NCBI RefSeq assembly: GCF_023228165.1
Contig: NZ_JALOBS010000011.1
Location: forward strand, 93,527 to 157,526
From: Methylomonas sp.
GTDB taxonomy: Bacteria > Pseudomonadota > Gammaproteobacteria > Methylococcales > Methylomonadaceae
Length of the DNA: 64,000 bases
Direction: 5' to 3'
The translations under genes and the position numbers were made by a program. The notes beneath the pieces were generated by a model. It searched no databases, had not been told where the DNA came from, and worked only from the letters and a program-made list of their open reading frames with translations. Below are positions 44,433-53,271 of the stretch, piece after piece; positions within the stretch are counted from its first letter, which is position 1, and each line of letters opens with the position of its first letter.

Positions 44433-45920
44433 TTAAAAGCGTAGCATGCTCATGACGTAAAAATAATCGATATCCTTACCGTCGGGGCCGTTCGGCGCGG
44501 TCTTGGCGAACCGGCCCTTGAACAGATGTGCCCAGCCGGTTTCGAAGTTAAGACTGCTATTCACATCCCAACGCGCCACAACTTCCACTTGTTGGCCGAC
44601 ATAGTTGCCCGAGTTGCCGGTTTTGTCCTGTAAACCGGCCGTGGTCCAGCTGTCCTTGGCCGATGCCAGCCAGTAAGCGCGGTGGCCGAACTCCAGTTTT
44701 ACGTCGGAGTCGGGCGACAATTTGAGCCGGTAGCCCGGTGTGTTGATGTTACTGCGGACAAACGGACCGTAGATGCCGGTGGGGCCGAATTCACCGCGCC
44801 TGACGCCGTATAAGGTATCGAAGCGCTGATCCTTGTTATCGTTTGGATTGTTATCGCCGCTGGCGTAATCGTATTCAAAGCCCAGATGCGGCGACCATGG
44901 CATATCGAGCGTATAACCAAAGTCCAAATGCTGGAACCAGGCAGCGTGATTCAGATCGGTTGCGTTATTGGACGCGGTGTTGGAACGCACTGTGCCTAAC
45001 TGGCCGATGGATTCCACTTGGAAATCGAATTGGGATTTTTTGGGCTTCAGATAAAACCGTACACCGGGTGTGAAATAGCGGCGGTTACGGGTTTGATTCC
45101 TGATACTGTCGCCCTCGTCAAGGTGATACAGGTAAACCTCGCTATTCACCCCCCAAGACAAGTCGTATAGTTCGAGAAATCCGCCAGAAAACCAAGTGTG
45201 AGTATCTTCCTCGTCGAATTGGTGCGTTTCGTCCAGAATGTCGGTGGCGCCAGTCGGATAGCGGATCACCGGCATGCTGACGAAGCCGTTGAATTGCCAT
45301 TTATCATAATCCAGCAACCGCACTCTGATACCGGTGAAATTATTCAAGGTATTTCGGAAAGCATTGCGGGCCACCAGCCGCCGGCTGCCGAAATTCAAGG
45401 TTTGCCGGCCGGCGATGACTTCGGCGCCTATTCCGCTGTAGAACAGATTTTGATCGGCCCAGGCCAGATATCCCTGTATGAAATCGGCGTTGTTGGCCTG
45501 AGTATTATTCACGGCGGAACCCCTGTCGGCATCCAGCGCTCTGGAATCCATGAATTCGACGCCAAGCCGGAACTGTCCCATATGCGCTTGCAGCCATAAA
45601 TCCGTCTGAAGGGCGATCTGCTGATCGCTACCGATACGGTTGGCGCGAAACCGGCCGTCCATGGTTTCGTAGCGGCTGCGCTGCTCGACCGAAAGATCCA
45701 GCCATTTCGGTAAATTTAGCGTGTCGTGCAAATTCCAGACAGGCTTTTGGTATTTATCGCTGCCCAGCAGAGCGTCCTGCATTTGGCTGGCATATGCCGT
45801 GAGCGCGGGCCTGGTATAGGTTTTTTTTTCGGCTGCTTCCGATTCGTTTAAGGCTGTCAGCGCTGCGCCTAACATAACGACGTGGCCTATGTGGCGGCTA
45901 GATGTTTGTGTTTCCCTCAT
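44433..45920 (-). CDS. Alginate-export-family outer-membrane porin, first gene of the mod operon
   Basis: The 495-residue precursor has an N-terminal leader ending near ESEAAEKK. A long beta-barrel pattern starts at LDLSVEQRSRYETMDG and ends DYFYVMSMLRF, with terminal Phe as in outer-membrane proteins. GRQTLNFGSRRLVARNAFRN and the region around it match the alginate-export (AlgE-like) family. It is transcribed ahead of modA in the same direction, so it probably lets molybdate or another anion cross the outer membrane. That role is inferred from position. Its 5' leader contains two tandem hairpins. Confidence 0.83.
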   Translation of the reverse strand: MRETQTSSRHIGHVVMLGAALTALNESEAAEKKTYTRPALTAYASQMQDALLGSDKYQKPVWNLHDTLNLPKWLDLSVEQRSRYETMDGRFRANRIGSDQQIALQTDLWLQAHMGQFRLGVEFMDSRALDADRGSAVNNTQANNADFIQGYLAWADQNLFYSGIGAEVIAGRQTLNFGSRRLVARNAFRNTLNNFTGIRVRLLDYDKWQFNGFVSMPVIRYPTGATDILDETHQFDEEDTHTWFSGGFLELYDLSWGVNSEVYLYHLDEGDSIRNQTRNRRYFTPGVRFYLKPKKSQFDFQVESIGQLGTVRSNTASNNATDLNHAAWFQHLDFGYTLDMPWSPHLGFEYDYASGDNNPNDNKDQRFDTLYGVRRGEFGPTGIYGPFVRSNINTPGYRLKLSPDSDVKLEFGHRAYWLASAKDSWTTAGLQDKTGNSGNYVGQQVEVVARWDVNSSLNFETGWAHLFKGRFAKTAPNGPDGKDIDYFYVMSMLRF

Positions 45921-46287
45921 GGAAATAACCTTTCAGTAGCGAATTAATAAAAATCCCTCCTTGTGCCTGATATCAAGGTTGGAGGTGTGTTTTCTCAAAA
46001 CACGGCCACAGTTTAATTCGTTGTGAATAAAAGTAAATAACGAAGAAGAGAATTGTTTGTTGCTAATTGCGAAACAATATTGACGAAAGTTAGGTTTTTT
46101 TGAGTTGTTGTTTCGTATTGTTGACTGTCGGTATTAAGAATACCCAAACACTCAATATAATGGACTGCGATATCCAAGGTATGTCTGTCATTAAGTAAAT
46201 GCTGTTATAGATCAGTGAAAATGATTCCCTCTTGGTTTGGATCATAATGATGCTAAACTTTGGTATCACCTCCATAGGCAGAGAAAC
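45921..46287. promoter_or_regulatory. Divergent control region between the porin-mod operon and gcvR
   Basis: These 367 bases should hold both promoters. On the minus-strand leader of the porin there are two hairpins: 45955-45985 (GGAGG/CCTCC-type pairing with CAAGG/CCTTG inside) and a perfect 7-bp stem at 45987-46003 (GTGTTTT/AAAACAC, loop CTC). I could not match a ModE site or the molybdenum-cofactor riboswitch. A leftward 67-codon frame at 46090-46293 has no RBS and is not called. Confidence 0.45.
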
Positions 46288-46824
46288 ATGCAACTAGCAA
46301 TCACCGTGTTAGGGAATAAAACCGATGGCTTGATCACTGAAATCCTCTCGGCGGTTAGTGCGTGCCAGTGTACTGTAATAGAACTTCGAACTTCTGATTT
46401 GACGGAAATCACCTCGATATACGGTTTGATTGACGGCAACTGGAATCACATTGCCAAACTGGAAGGCTTGCTGGAAGGTTTGCGGCAGCGGTTTCCAGTC
46501 CAAATCGGTTTGTTACGGCCGCAAGAAAACCTGACCGAACCGCTTAACCAGCCCGAAGGCGTGCCCTATACCATGGAAACCATTTCCATGGAAAAAAAGG
46601 ATTTGTTGTATGAGATCACCTCCTTTCTAGTAGACCGCGGCATTTTTATCGACGAAATTAGCGCCAGCCTGCATCCGGCCATGCTGTTCAGCAACCCGGT
46701 TTTTTCGACCCGATTCACCCTGCTGGTACCGCCTAATGTAAGAATTTTGTCGTTACGCGAGGAATTTTTGGATTTCTGCGATAGCTTGAATATTGACGCC
46801 ATTCTTGAACCCATCAAACGCTAA
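46288..46824 (+). CDS. gcvR: Glycine cleavage regulator-like protein GcvR (two ACT domains)
   Basis: From the ATG at 46288 (MQLAITVLGNKTDGL) the product has 178 residues. Two ACT domains are visible: MQLAITVLGNKTDGLITEIL and METISMEKKDLLYEITSFL, each with the beta-alpha-beta pattern. In E. coli GcvR binds GcvA and represses the glycine cleavage operon when glycine is low. It lies just before bcp as in E. coli (gcvR-bcp), which supports the name. No gcvA or gcv genes are in the window. Confidence 0.86.
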   Translation: MQLAITVLGNKTDGLITEILSAVSACQCTVIELRTSDLTEITSIYGLIDGNWNHIAKLEGLLEGLRQRFPVQIGLLRPQENLTEPLNQPEGVPYTMETISMEKKDLLYEITSFLVDRGIFIDEISASLHPAMLFSNPVFSTRFTLLVPPNVRILSLREEFLDFCDSLNIDAILEPIKR

Positions 46825-46828
46825 CCAT

Positions 46829-47296
46829 ATGACTACAGCAACCCTCGGCCAAACCGTACCCGATTTTCAATTGCCGGCCACCGGTGACAAGACCCTGTCA
46901 CTTGCCGATTTTGCCGGCAAAAAGCTGCTTTTGTATTTTTATCCCAAGGACAATACGCCTGGTTGTACTCAGGAAGGACAGGCGTTTAGGGATCATATTC
47001 AGCAATTCGATGCCCTGCATACCGTGATTTTGGGAGTGTCTCGCGATAGCGTGAAAATGCATGAAGGATTTAAGTGCAAACAGGCATTTCCGTTCGATTT
47101 ATTGTCCGATCAGGACGAACAGCTATGCCGGTTGTTCGATGTGATCAAAATGAAAAACATGTACGGCAAACAAGTGCGCGGCATTGAGCGCAGTACTTTT
47201 CTCATCGACGAGAATGGCGTATTGATCCAGGAGTGGCGTAAAGTGAAAGTCAAAACGCATGTCGAGGACGTGTTGCAATATTTACAACAGGCATGA
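46829..47296 (+). CDS. bcp: Thioredoxin-dependent thiol peroxidase Bcp (peroxiredoxin Q)
   Basis: The 155-residue protein starts at the ATG at 46829 (MTTATLGQTVPDFQLP), four bases after gcvR. The peroxidatic motif is DNTPGCTQEGQAFRD (Cys46). The resolving Cys found five residues later in E. coli Bcp is absent; other cysteines lie in FKCKQ and QLCRL. So it is either a 1-Cys type or uses a distant Cys. It reduces peroxides using thioredoxin or another thiol. It converges on ychJ with an 8-base gap. Confidence 0.94.
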   Translation: MTTATLGQTVPDFQLPATGDKTLSLADFAGKKLLLYFYPKDNTPGCTQEGQAFRDHIQQFDALHTVILGVSRDSVKMHEGFKCKQAFPFDLLSDQDEQLCRLFDVIKMKNMYGKQVRGIERSTFLIDENGVLIQEWRKVKVKTHVEDVLQYLQQA

Positions 47297-47304
47297 CGCC
47301 GAGA

Positions 47305-47793
47305 TTATTTGCCGCAGCAACGTTTAAATTTTTTGCCGCTTCCGCAGGCGCATAGACTATTTCTACCGGCGCTTTGATCGGTTTCGACTTTGCCCGTGGC
47401 TTTGATAACGCCATCTAGATATTGCCAACGCTGGTCGGTTTTTACAAATCTGCTGATTTCGTGCATAAAACAAGCTATCCCATCCTGGCAGTAAAAGGCT
47501 TTAAATTCGACGACACCTTTGGCATCCATAGGCCCGCCTTTTTTGCGGGCGATAATTTGCAAGCTTTGCCACTGCGCAGTTTCCTTGGAAAAGTCGATGT
47601 CGGCCGGGCGGGTGCTTTCCGACCAGCTGGATAACAAATAATCGACTTTTTTAAGCGCGTAGGCGCTAAAGCGCGAACGCATCAGCGCTTCGGCGCTCGC
47701 CGGTAAGCGGGTGGTGTCGTGAAAAAGTCCGCAGCAATCGGCATAGCTTTGGCCCGAGCCACACAGGCAGGGTTGTGTTTTGTCTATTGTCAT
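47305..47793 (-). CDS. YchJ-family protein with two SEC-C zinc motifs
   Basis: The 162-residue cytoplasmic protein has an N-terminal SEC-C motif (CLCGSGQSYADCCG), a central YchJ fold with PASAEALMRSRFSAYA and VVEFKAFY, and a C-terminal SEC-C motif (CACGSGKKFKRCCG). SEC-C motifs bind zinc. The function of the family is unknown. It diverges from the symporter gene; an inverted repeat spans its start codon. Confidence 0.93.
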   Translation of the reverse strand: MTIDKTQPCLCGSGQSYADCCGLFHDTTRLPASAEALMRSRFSAYALKKVDYLLSSWSESTRPADIDFSKETAQWQSLQIIARKKGGPMDAKGVVEFKAFYCQDGIACFMHEISRFVKTDQRWQYLDGVIKATGKVETDQSAGRNSLCACGSGKKFKRCCGK

Positions 47794-47824
47794 AGCCGGC
47801 GATTCTACCGAATTACCGGCTATG
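47791..47824. repeat. Inverted repeat over the ychJ start, possible operator
   Basis: CATAGCCGG (47791-47799) and CCGGCTATG (47816-47824) are perfect 9-bp arms 16 bases apart, in the gap between divergent ychJ and the symporter gene. The left arm includes the ychJ start codon. It may be a dimer-binding operator or a leader hairpin. Confidence 0.45.
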
Positions 47825-47892
47825 ATAGCTAGACAACGCGGTTATCATGACCGGTAAGGTTTCAACCGTTCTTTTGATCTGGAGCTCCGGAT

Positions 47893-49119
47893 ATGTCTTT
47901 AAATACGCAGATTTTTCTCGGCACCATCCTGGGCGCAGGGTTAGGCGTGCTGTTTGCCCAACTTGGGCCTGCAGTCGTTGGCGTCAAGCAAGGTATGTAT
48001 CTCTGCGGTATCGTCGGCACGCTGTTTATCGATTTGTTGAAAATGGTGCTGGTGCCATTGGTATTCACCTCGATTGCGGTCGGTGTGGCTAATTTACGCC
48101 AACATAGCCAACTGCACCGGGTTTGGATGTCCACGCTGGGTTTTTTTCTGCTCTCCATGGCCGCGGCAATATTATTAGCCTTGGCTGCCGCCAACGTGTT
48201 CCAACCCGGCAAAGGCCTTAGCCTGGACTTATTCCAGGAGGTTAATCAAAACATTGCCGCCAAGCAGATGAGTTTCGCGGAATTTATAGCCAGTTTCCTG
48301 CACGGCTTATTCATCAATCCGTTTGCTGCTCTGGCGCAAGGCAATGTATTGGCAATTGTAGTGTTTGCCTTGTTGTTAGGTATTTCTCTCGTCATGGGTG
48401 GCGAGCGTTATAAAAATATTTTGCTGCTTTTACAGGAAGGCCTGGAATTGATGCTGGGCATGGTGGGCTGGATCATGCGACTGGCGCCGCTGGGGATTTT
48501 GGCCTTGCTGGCTCAGTTGTTGGCCACGCAAAACGTCGAGGTGTTAAGCAGTTTGGCCCAGTTTGTCACTGTGGTAATTGGGACTATCCTGGTGCACGGT
48601 TTTGTAGTGTTGCCGTTTTTGTTGTTCTTGATCACCAAAATACCGCCGCTGAAATTTTTCCGCGGCGCCCGCGAGGCGTTGATAACCGCCTTCGCTACTA
48701 GCTCCAGTTCAGCGACTTTGCCGGTCACCTTACGCTGCGCGGAGCAACATTTGCACGTTAAACCCAGTATCGCCGGTTTCGTGATTCCCCTGGGCGCGAC
48801 AGCCAACATGGATGGTACCGCGCTTTATGAAGCGTCCGCGGCATTATTCGTAGCCAATCTGGCCGGCATAGAGCTGGATATATCTCAACAACTCATCGTG
48901 TTTTTTACCACCATGCTGGCGGCGATCGGAGCGCCCGGTATTCCCAGTGCCGGCATGGTAACAATGGTGATGGTATTGCAATCGGTCGGTTTGCCGGCCG
49001 AAGCGGTGGCAATTTTGTTGCCTATCGACCGCTTGCTGGATACCTTTCGCACTCTGGTGAATGTGGAAGGCGACATGATAGGCAGTTTAGTGGTACAGCG
49101 GCTGGTGAGAGAGAAATAG
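47893..49119 (+). CDS. Dicarboxylate/amino acid:cation symporter (DAACS family)
   Basis: The 408-residue membrane protein matches the glutamate/C4-dicarboxylate symporter family. Signature stretches are present: FATSSSSATLPVTL (the serine-rich re-entrant loop), NMDGTALYEASAALF and APGIPSAGMVTMVM, plus the C-terminal RLLDTFRTLVNVEGD. Eight membrane helices and two re-entrant loops are expected. The substrate is probably glutamate, aspartate or a C4-dicarboxylate, with Na+ or H+. A single gene. GAGC lies near the start. Confidence 0.93.
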   Translation: MSLNTQIFLGTILGAGLGVLFAQLGPAVVGVKQGMYLCGIVGTLFIDLLKMVLVPLVFTSIAVGVANLRQHSQLHRVWMSTLGFFLLSMAAAILLALAAANVFQPGKGLSLDLFQEVNQNIAAKQMSFAEFIASFLHGLFINPFAALAQGNVLAIVVFALLLGISLVMGGERYKNILLLLQEGLELMLGMVGWIMRLAPLGILALLAQLLATQNVEVLSSLAQFVTVVIGTILVHGFVVLPFLLFLITKIPPLKFFRGAREALITAFATSSSSATLPVTLRCAEQHLHVKPSIAGFVIPLGATANMDGTALYEASAALFVANLAGIELDISQQLIVFFTTMLAAIGAPGIPSAGMVTMVMVLQSVGLPAEAVAILLPIDRLLDTFRTLVNVEGDMIGSLVVQRLVREK

Positions 49120-49312
49120 CAAAACAACTATTTGTATTACTGCTTTTTTACGAGGAGTTGTCTCTAAAACTGGCATTGGCGCATTTCCCTAGCCTAATGC
49201 AGGTAACCGGCATTTAAGCGATTGATTTGTCGGCTAAATGGCAATCTTGTCGGTCAAAGACTATGCTTGCCGAGATTATTTGATTTTCATGAGTCCGGTT
49301 CGGGAGACTGCC

Positions 49313-51817
49313 ATGGACGATTTTTGGGGTTTAGCCATATTCATCGCGGTGATGGTGCCGGTGGCCATGCTGGTTTTATTGGTGATGCTGTTGATTAGAC
49401 AGCAACGCTTCCATGAGGAGCTAGGCCGATCACTACGAGATGTCGCGACTGCAATTCGCGAAGAGCGGATGCTATTACAGTCGATGCAGGCTTCAGCTGT
49501 TAGCCAAAAAATCCAGTCTCAACCTTCTGCGGATCTACAAGCAGCCGAGCCCGTTACCGAACCAACCAGATTGGCTGTTGAAGCCGAGCCGCCTGTAATG
49601 GAACCGCTTACCGTTGCCGCTGAATCCAGCGTCGAAGCGCCTGCCGAGGATCCCTGGCATCAATTCGATAGCCAGCCGATTGAGCCCAGCCGTTTCGAGC
49701 TGGCCGCCAAGCAAATCCTGCAACAAATCTGGAACTGGATCATCGTTGGCGAAGGACATCGCCCGGAAGGCAGTAGCATGGAATATGCGGTGGCTAGTAA
49801 TTGGCTACTACGTATCGGTGTGTTGATATTGGTGACCGGTATCGGTTTTTTCCTGAAATATTCGATTGATAACGGCCTGATAGGCGAACGGGCCAGGGTG
49901 GCGCTGACAGTGTTGGCCGGCTTGAGCATGATTGTCGGCGGGGTAAGGCTAGTCGGCGGCAAGTACCATTTATTTAGCCTGGGAATGTTGGGTGGCGGAA
50001 TTGCCGTGTTGTATTTCAGCGTGTTTGCCGCCTTCAGTTTCTATAAGCTATTGAGTGTGTATCCGACCTTTGCACTGATGATTCTAGTCACCGCCTGCGC
50101 AGCAACCTTGGCGATTCGTTTGGATGCCATGTTGGTAGCGATTTTTGCCATTATCGGCGGTTATTGCACGCCTATTTTAATCTCCACCGGGCAGGTAAAT
50201 TTTGTTGGCTTGTATGCTTACATGCTGCTCTTGGGTATCGGCATTCTCGGTATCAACGGGTACAAGCAATGGCATTTGCTGAACTTCTTGAGTTTCTTCT
50301 TTAATTACCTGCTGTTTTTCGCCGCGCTGGACAACTATCAAAACGACTTTTTCTGGCAGGTGTTTCCGTTTTTAGCCGGTTTTTTTGTGCTGTATTCGAC
50401 CATGGTGATTCTGTTTTGTCTGGTTAACCAAGTGAAGTCGACGCTGTTGGATTTATTGGCCTTGATCATTAATGCCGGTATTTTCTTCGTTACGGCTGAC
50501 AATCTGATAGAGCAGCATTATGGCCCAATATGGGTGGCTTTACTGACAGTCATATTGGCCGCCTTTTATATTGCTCATGTTTACTTTTGCCTGGCTAAAC
50601 GTATTGCGGACAAGGAACTGCTGTTAAGTTTTATCGGTTTGGCCGCCTTCTTTATCACGATAACCCTGCCATTGCTGTTATCTCGGCAATGGCTCACCGT
50701 GAGTTGGTCATTACAAGCGCTGGTAATGTTGTGGATGGCCGGAAAAATGCGCAGTCATTTTTTACGGCAGGCGGCCTATGGTCTGTACCTGATTGTATTG
50801 TTCCGGTTTTGTTTTATCGATTTAGCCGACCAATATGGGGCTGGCATGGACGCCGAACAAAGTTTTGCCGACTTTTTGGTCGGTTTACTGGCGCGGGTAA
50901 TCAGTTTTGGCGTCCCCATTGCTTCGTTGGGACTGGCTTATCGATTAGTCGAAAAACCGGCCGTACCCGCTAATCTGGCTTGCGATCCGGCTAACGATGT
51001 GCCGCTCTGGTTAAAAGATAACTGGTTACTGCAAATTATTCTGATTATCGCAGCCGGCATGTTGTTTGTGGTTCTGCAACTGGAGTTGTACCGCAGTTTC
51101 GGTTACTTGTATCCGCCTCTGCAAATGCCGATGCTGACCCTGGTTTGGCTGGCCATCAGTACATTGTTGTTGATTCGCTATCTGGCGTCACCCGGCGACT
51201 GGCTGTTGCAGGCGTTAAAAGTTTTTGTCGGCGGGGTTTTATTGAAGCTAATGTTTTTCGATTTGCCGTCCTGGCAGTTAACTTTTGGCCACATTTCCTC
51301 ATTGGATAATGTATGGACGTTGCGTTACGGCGGCCGGTATTCGTTCCAACTCGCCCTGATGCGGTTGCTGGATTTTGCGGCGATTACCGGTTTCTTGCTG
51401 TTTGCCTATCGGCGCTTAAGCAAGGCCGGCGATCGGGCCATGTCGATTCGGCAAGGTTTTGGTGGTGCCGCGCTGGTATTGCTGTTTGCATTTCTCAGCT
51501 TGGAAATCAACTCTGCGCTATATCAATTTGTGCCGGGCCTGCGCTCCGGCGGGGTTTCTATTGTATGGTCGGTGTTTGCCTTGACGCTGGTGTTTAATGG
51601 TATTAAACGCCAAATATCCATTTTCAGGCTGGTTGGTTTGGGTCTGTTTGCCTTGGTGGCCTGGAAGGTGTTTTTTATCGACCTGGCGCGTCTGGAACAG
51701 CTATACAGAATATTGGCGTTTATCGTGTTGGGTATGCTGGCCCTGGGCGGGGCGTTTTTCTATATGCGGTATCAGCAAACCTTTATCGGCCAAACCAGCC
51801 AAGAGAAGTCGTCATGA
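49313..51817 (+). CDS. DUF2339 family multi-pass membrane protein
   Basis: I chose the ATG at 49313 (MDDFWGLAIFIAVM), with GGGAGA upstream, giving 834 residues; the longer open frame adds 25 unsupported residues. A first helix (about 5-30) and a low-complexity Pro/Glu-rich region (about 70-130) lead to some 20 further hydrophobic helices. The NWLLRIGVLILVTGIGFFLK segment is typical of DUF2339. Its biochemical role is unknown. The stop overlaps the DUF3999 gene by four bases (ATGA), and the two are commonly found together, so they probably form one envelope unit. Confidence 0.88.
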   Translation: MDDFWGLAIFIAVMVPVAMLVLLVMLLIRQQRFHEELGRSLRDVATAIREERMLLQSMQASAVSQKIQSQPSADLQAAEPVTEPTRLAVEAEPPVMEPLTVAAESSVEAPAEDPWHQFDSQPIEPSRFELAAKQILQQIWNWIIVGEGHRPEGSSMEYAVASNWLLRIGVLILVTGIGFFLKYSIDNGLIGERARVALTVLAGLSMIVGGVRLVGGKYHLFSLGMLGGGIAVLYFSVFAAFSFYKLLSVYPTFALMILVTACAATLAIRLDAMLVAIFAIIGGYCTPILISTGQVNFVGLYAYMLLLGIGILGINGYKQWHLLNFLSFFFNYLLFFAALDNYQNDFFWQVFPFLAGFFVLYSTMVILFCLVNQVKSTLLDLLALIINAGIFFVTADNLIEQHYGPIWVALLTVILAAFYIAHVYFCLAKRIADKELLLSFIGLAAFFITITLPLLLSRQWLTVSWSLQALVMLWMAGKMRSHFLRQAAYGLYLIVLFRFCFIDLADQYGAGMDAEQSFADFLVGLLARVISFGVPIASLGLAYRLVEKPAVPANLACDPANDVPLWLKDNWLLQIILIIAAGMLFVVLQLELYRSFGYLYPPLQMPMLTLVWLAISTLLLIRYLASPGDWLLQALKVFVGGVLLKLMFFDLPSWQLTFGHISSLDNVWTLRYGGRYSFQLALMRLLDFAAITGFLLFAYRRLSKAGDRAMSIRQGFGGAALVLLFAFLSLEINSALYQFVPGLRSGGVSIVWSVFALTLVFNGIKRQISIFRLVGLGLFALVAWKVFFIDLARLEQLYRILAFIVLGMLALGGAFFYMRYQQTFIGQTSQEKSS

Positions 51818-53160
51818 GAAGCGCATTTGCCTTGCTGTTGTGTCTGTTATTGCCTGTGGGGTACGCCGAAGAAGCCGGTTATCGAATCAGTCGCGACATT
51901 ATTAACCCGGATAACAGTCAGCAAACCCTGCTGGCCGTGGCGTTGGATACCGCTGTATACGCCGCCACAAATGCCGATTTTAGCGACCTGCGGGTGCGCG
52001 ATGCTACCGGCGTTGATACACCGTATCTGCTGCAAAAAATCGCCGGTCGGAAAGCCACGGTTAGACGCGTTCCCAGCCGCGGCGAAAAACCGCGGCTGGA
52101 AAAACAGGGAGAGGACGGCATCGTCATCAATCTGGATTTAAAACCGGATGCCGCCAACATAGACGGATTAAGCGTGCTGACAACGTTGCGGGATTTTGAG
52201 TGCCTCTTAGCGGTACAGGGTTCCGAAGACGGCCTGCATTGGCACCCCTTGGTAGACAATGCCTTGATTTACGACTATTCCCGTTTCATGAACGTAACTA
52301 ACCTCGATGTGGTTTTGCCCGTTAACAGCGACCGGCATTTCAAGGTGACGATCGCCGGAGCCATCAAAACTCGCGAGGCCGAATTGATGGAACTGACCCG
52401 CACTCTGCAAGGCGAAACGGAATTGCAGCGTACCGAGACAACCGAACTGCAGCACCGGCCGCTGCACATCGAACGCATCGAACTGTGGCATAACCAAACC
52501 GAAACAGTCGCACACGCACAGCAAATATTCGATTACCCGGTCACTGCATTCACCGTCAGCCAAGACGCAGAACACCAAACCAGCCAGATAGACATCCAGG
52601 TTCAAAACCAGCCTCTAAGCGGTTTTACATTTAAAATCGCCACGCCTAACTTCAATCGCCAAGCCGAAGTATTCATTCCGCAAAAACAGGGCATGGAAAC
52701 CCGCATGCAAAGCGTGGCTCGCGCAACATTGCAAAGTCTACATTTTAAAGAAATTAATCGCGAAGACACTCATATCCGCTTTGCGGAACTGCGCCGACAA
52801 CATTACCGCATCACCTTGTACAACCAGGATAATCCGCCGTTGGAACTGGAAAATATCATAGGCTCGGGACCGGGTTATCAAGTGGTGTTTTTTGCCCAAC
52901 CTGATCAACACTATCAACTGCAGTATGGATCGAGTAGGGCAGCCCTTCCGCACTACGATACGGCCGCCATCCTGACCTTATTGAGCAATGGCTATCAAAC
53001 CGTTGTTGCCGGTTTGGGCCCAGAAACCGTCGTGACGGCCCCGCCAAACGGCTTTGATGTTATACAGCTGATCAACAGCAATCTTTTTTTGGGGGTTGTG
53101 ATAGGGCTGATGGTGCTGGTGCTGGGTTGGAGTCTGTATAGAGTCTCACAAAGACTTTGA
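51814..53160 (+). CDS. DUF3999 family exported protein
   Basis: The 448-residue precursor has a signal peptide (SAFALLLCLLLPVGYAEEA), a large periplasmic part and one C-terminal membrane helix (NSNLFLGVVIGLMVLVLGW) with a short basic tail. The body contains beta-rich segments and shows DUF3999-like patterns (FSDLRVRDATGVDTPYLL). No catalytic motif is visible. It overlaps the DUF2339 gene and is presumably its partner at the inner membrane. Function unknown. Confidence 0.85.
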   Translation: MRSAFALLLCLLLPVGYAEEAGYRISRDIINPDNSQQTLLAVALDTAVYAATNADFSDLRVRDATGVDTPYLLQKIAGRKATVRRVPSRGEKPRLEKQGEDGIVINLDLKPDAANIDGLSVLTTLRDFECLLAVQGSEDGLHWHPLVDNALIYDYSRFMNVTNLDVVLPVNSDRHFKVTIAGAIKTREAELMELTRTLQGETELQRTETTELQHRPLHIERIELWHNQTETVAHAQQIFDYPVTAFTVSQDAEHQTSQIDIQVQNQPLSGFTFKIATPNFNRQAEVFIPQKQGMETRMQSVARATLQSLHFKEINREDTHIRFAELRRQHYRITLYNQDNPPLELENIIGSGPGYQVVFFAQPDQHYQLQYGSSRAALPHYDTAAILTLLSNGYQTVVAGLGPETVVTAPPNGFDVIQLINSNLFLGVVIGLMVLVLGWSLYRVSQRL

Positions 53161-53177
53161 CCTCCGGTGAAATTGGC

Positions 53178-53210
53178 AGCGAAACCGGCTAACTTTTTTG
53201 CTTTCGCTTT
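53178..53210 (+). terminator. Hairpin with T tail after the DUF3999 gene
   Basis: AGCGAAA (53178-53184) and TTTCGCT (53202-53208) pair around a 17-base loop, followed by TTTTAG, 17 bases beyond the stop. It faces the convergent HDOD gene. Confidence 0.45.
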
Positions 53211-53271
53211 TAGTGGCTTTTGCTAATAGGGCCGCAGATGAGATACAAATATCGACGCGATTTAAATCGCA

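Noticed and set aside
45921..46090. Molybdenum-cofactor riboswitch or ModE site in front of the mod operon
   Set aside because: I could not match the known consensus of either; only simple hairpins are seen.
46090..46293. 67-codon leftward frame upstream of gcvR
   Set aside because: No RBS, and it runs across the gcvR start and the likely control region; the hydrophobic look comes from AT-rich sequence.
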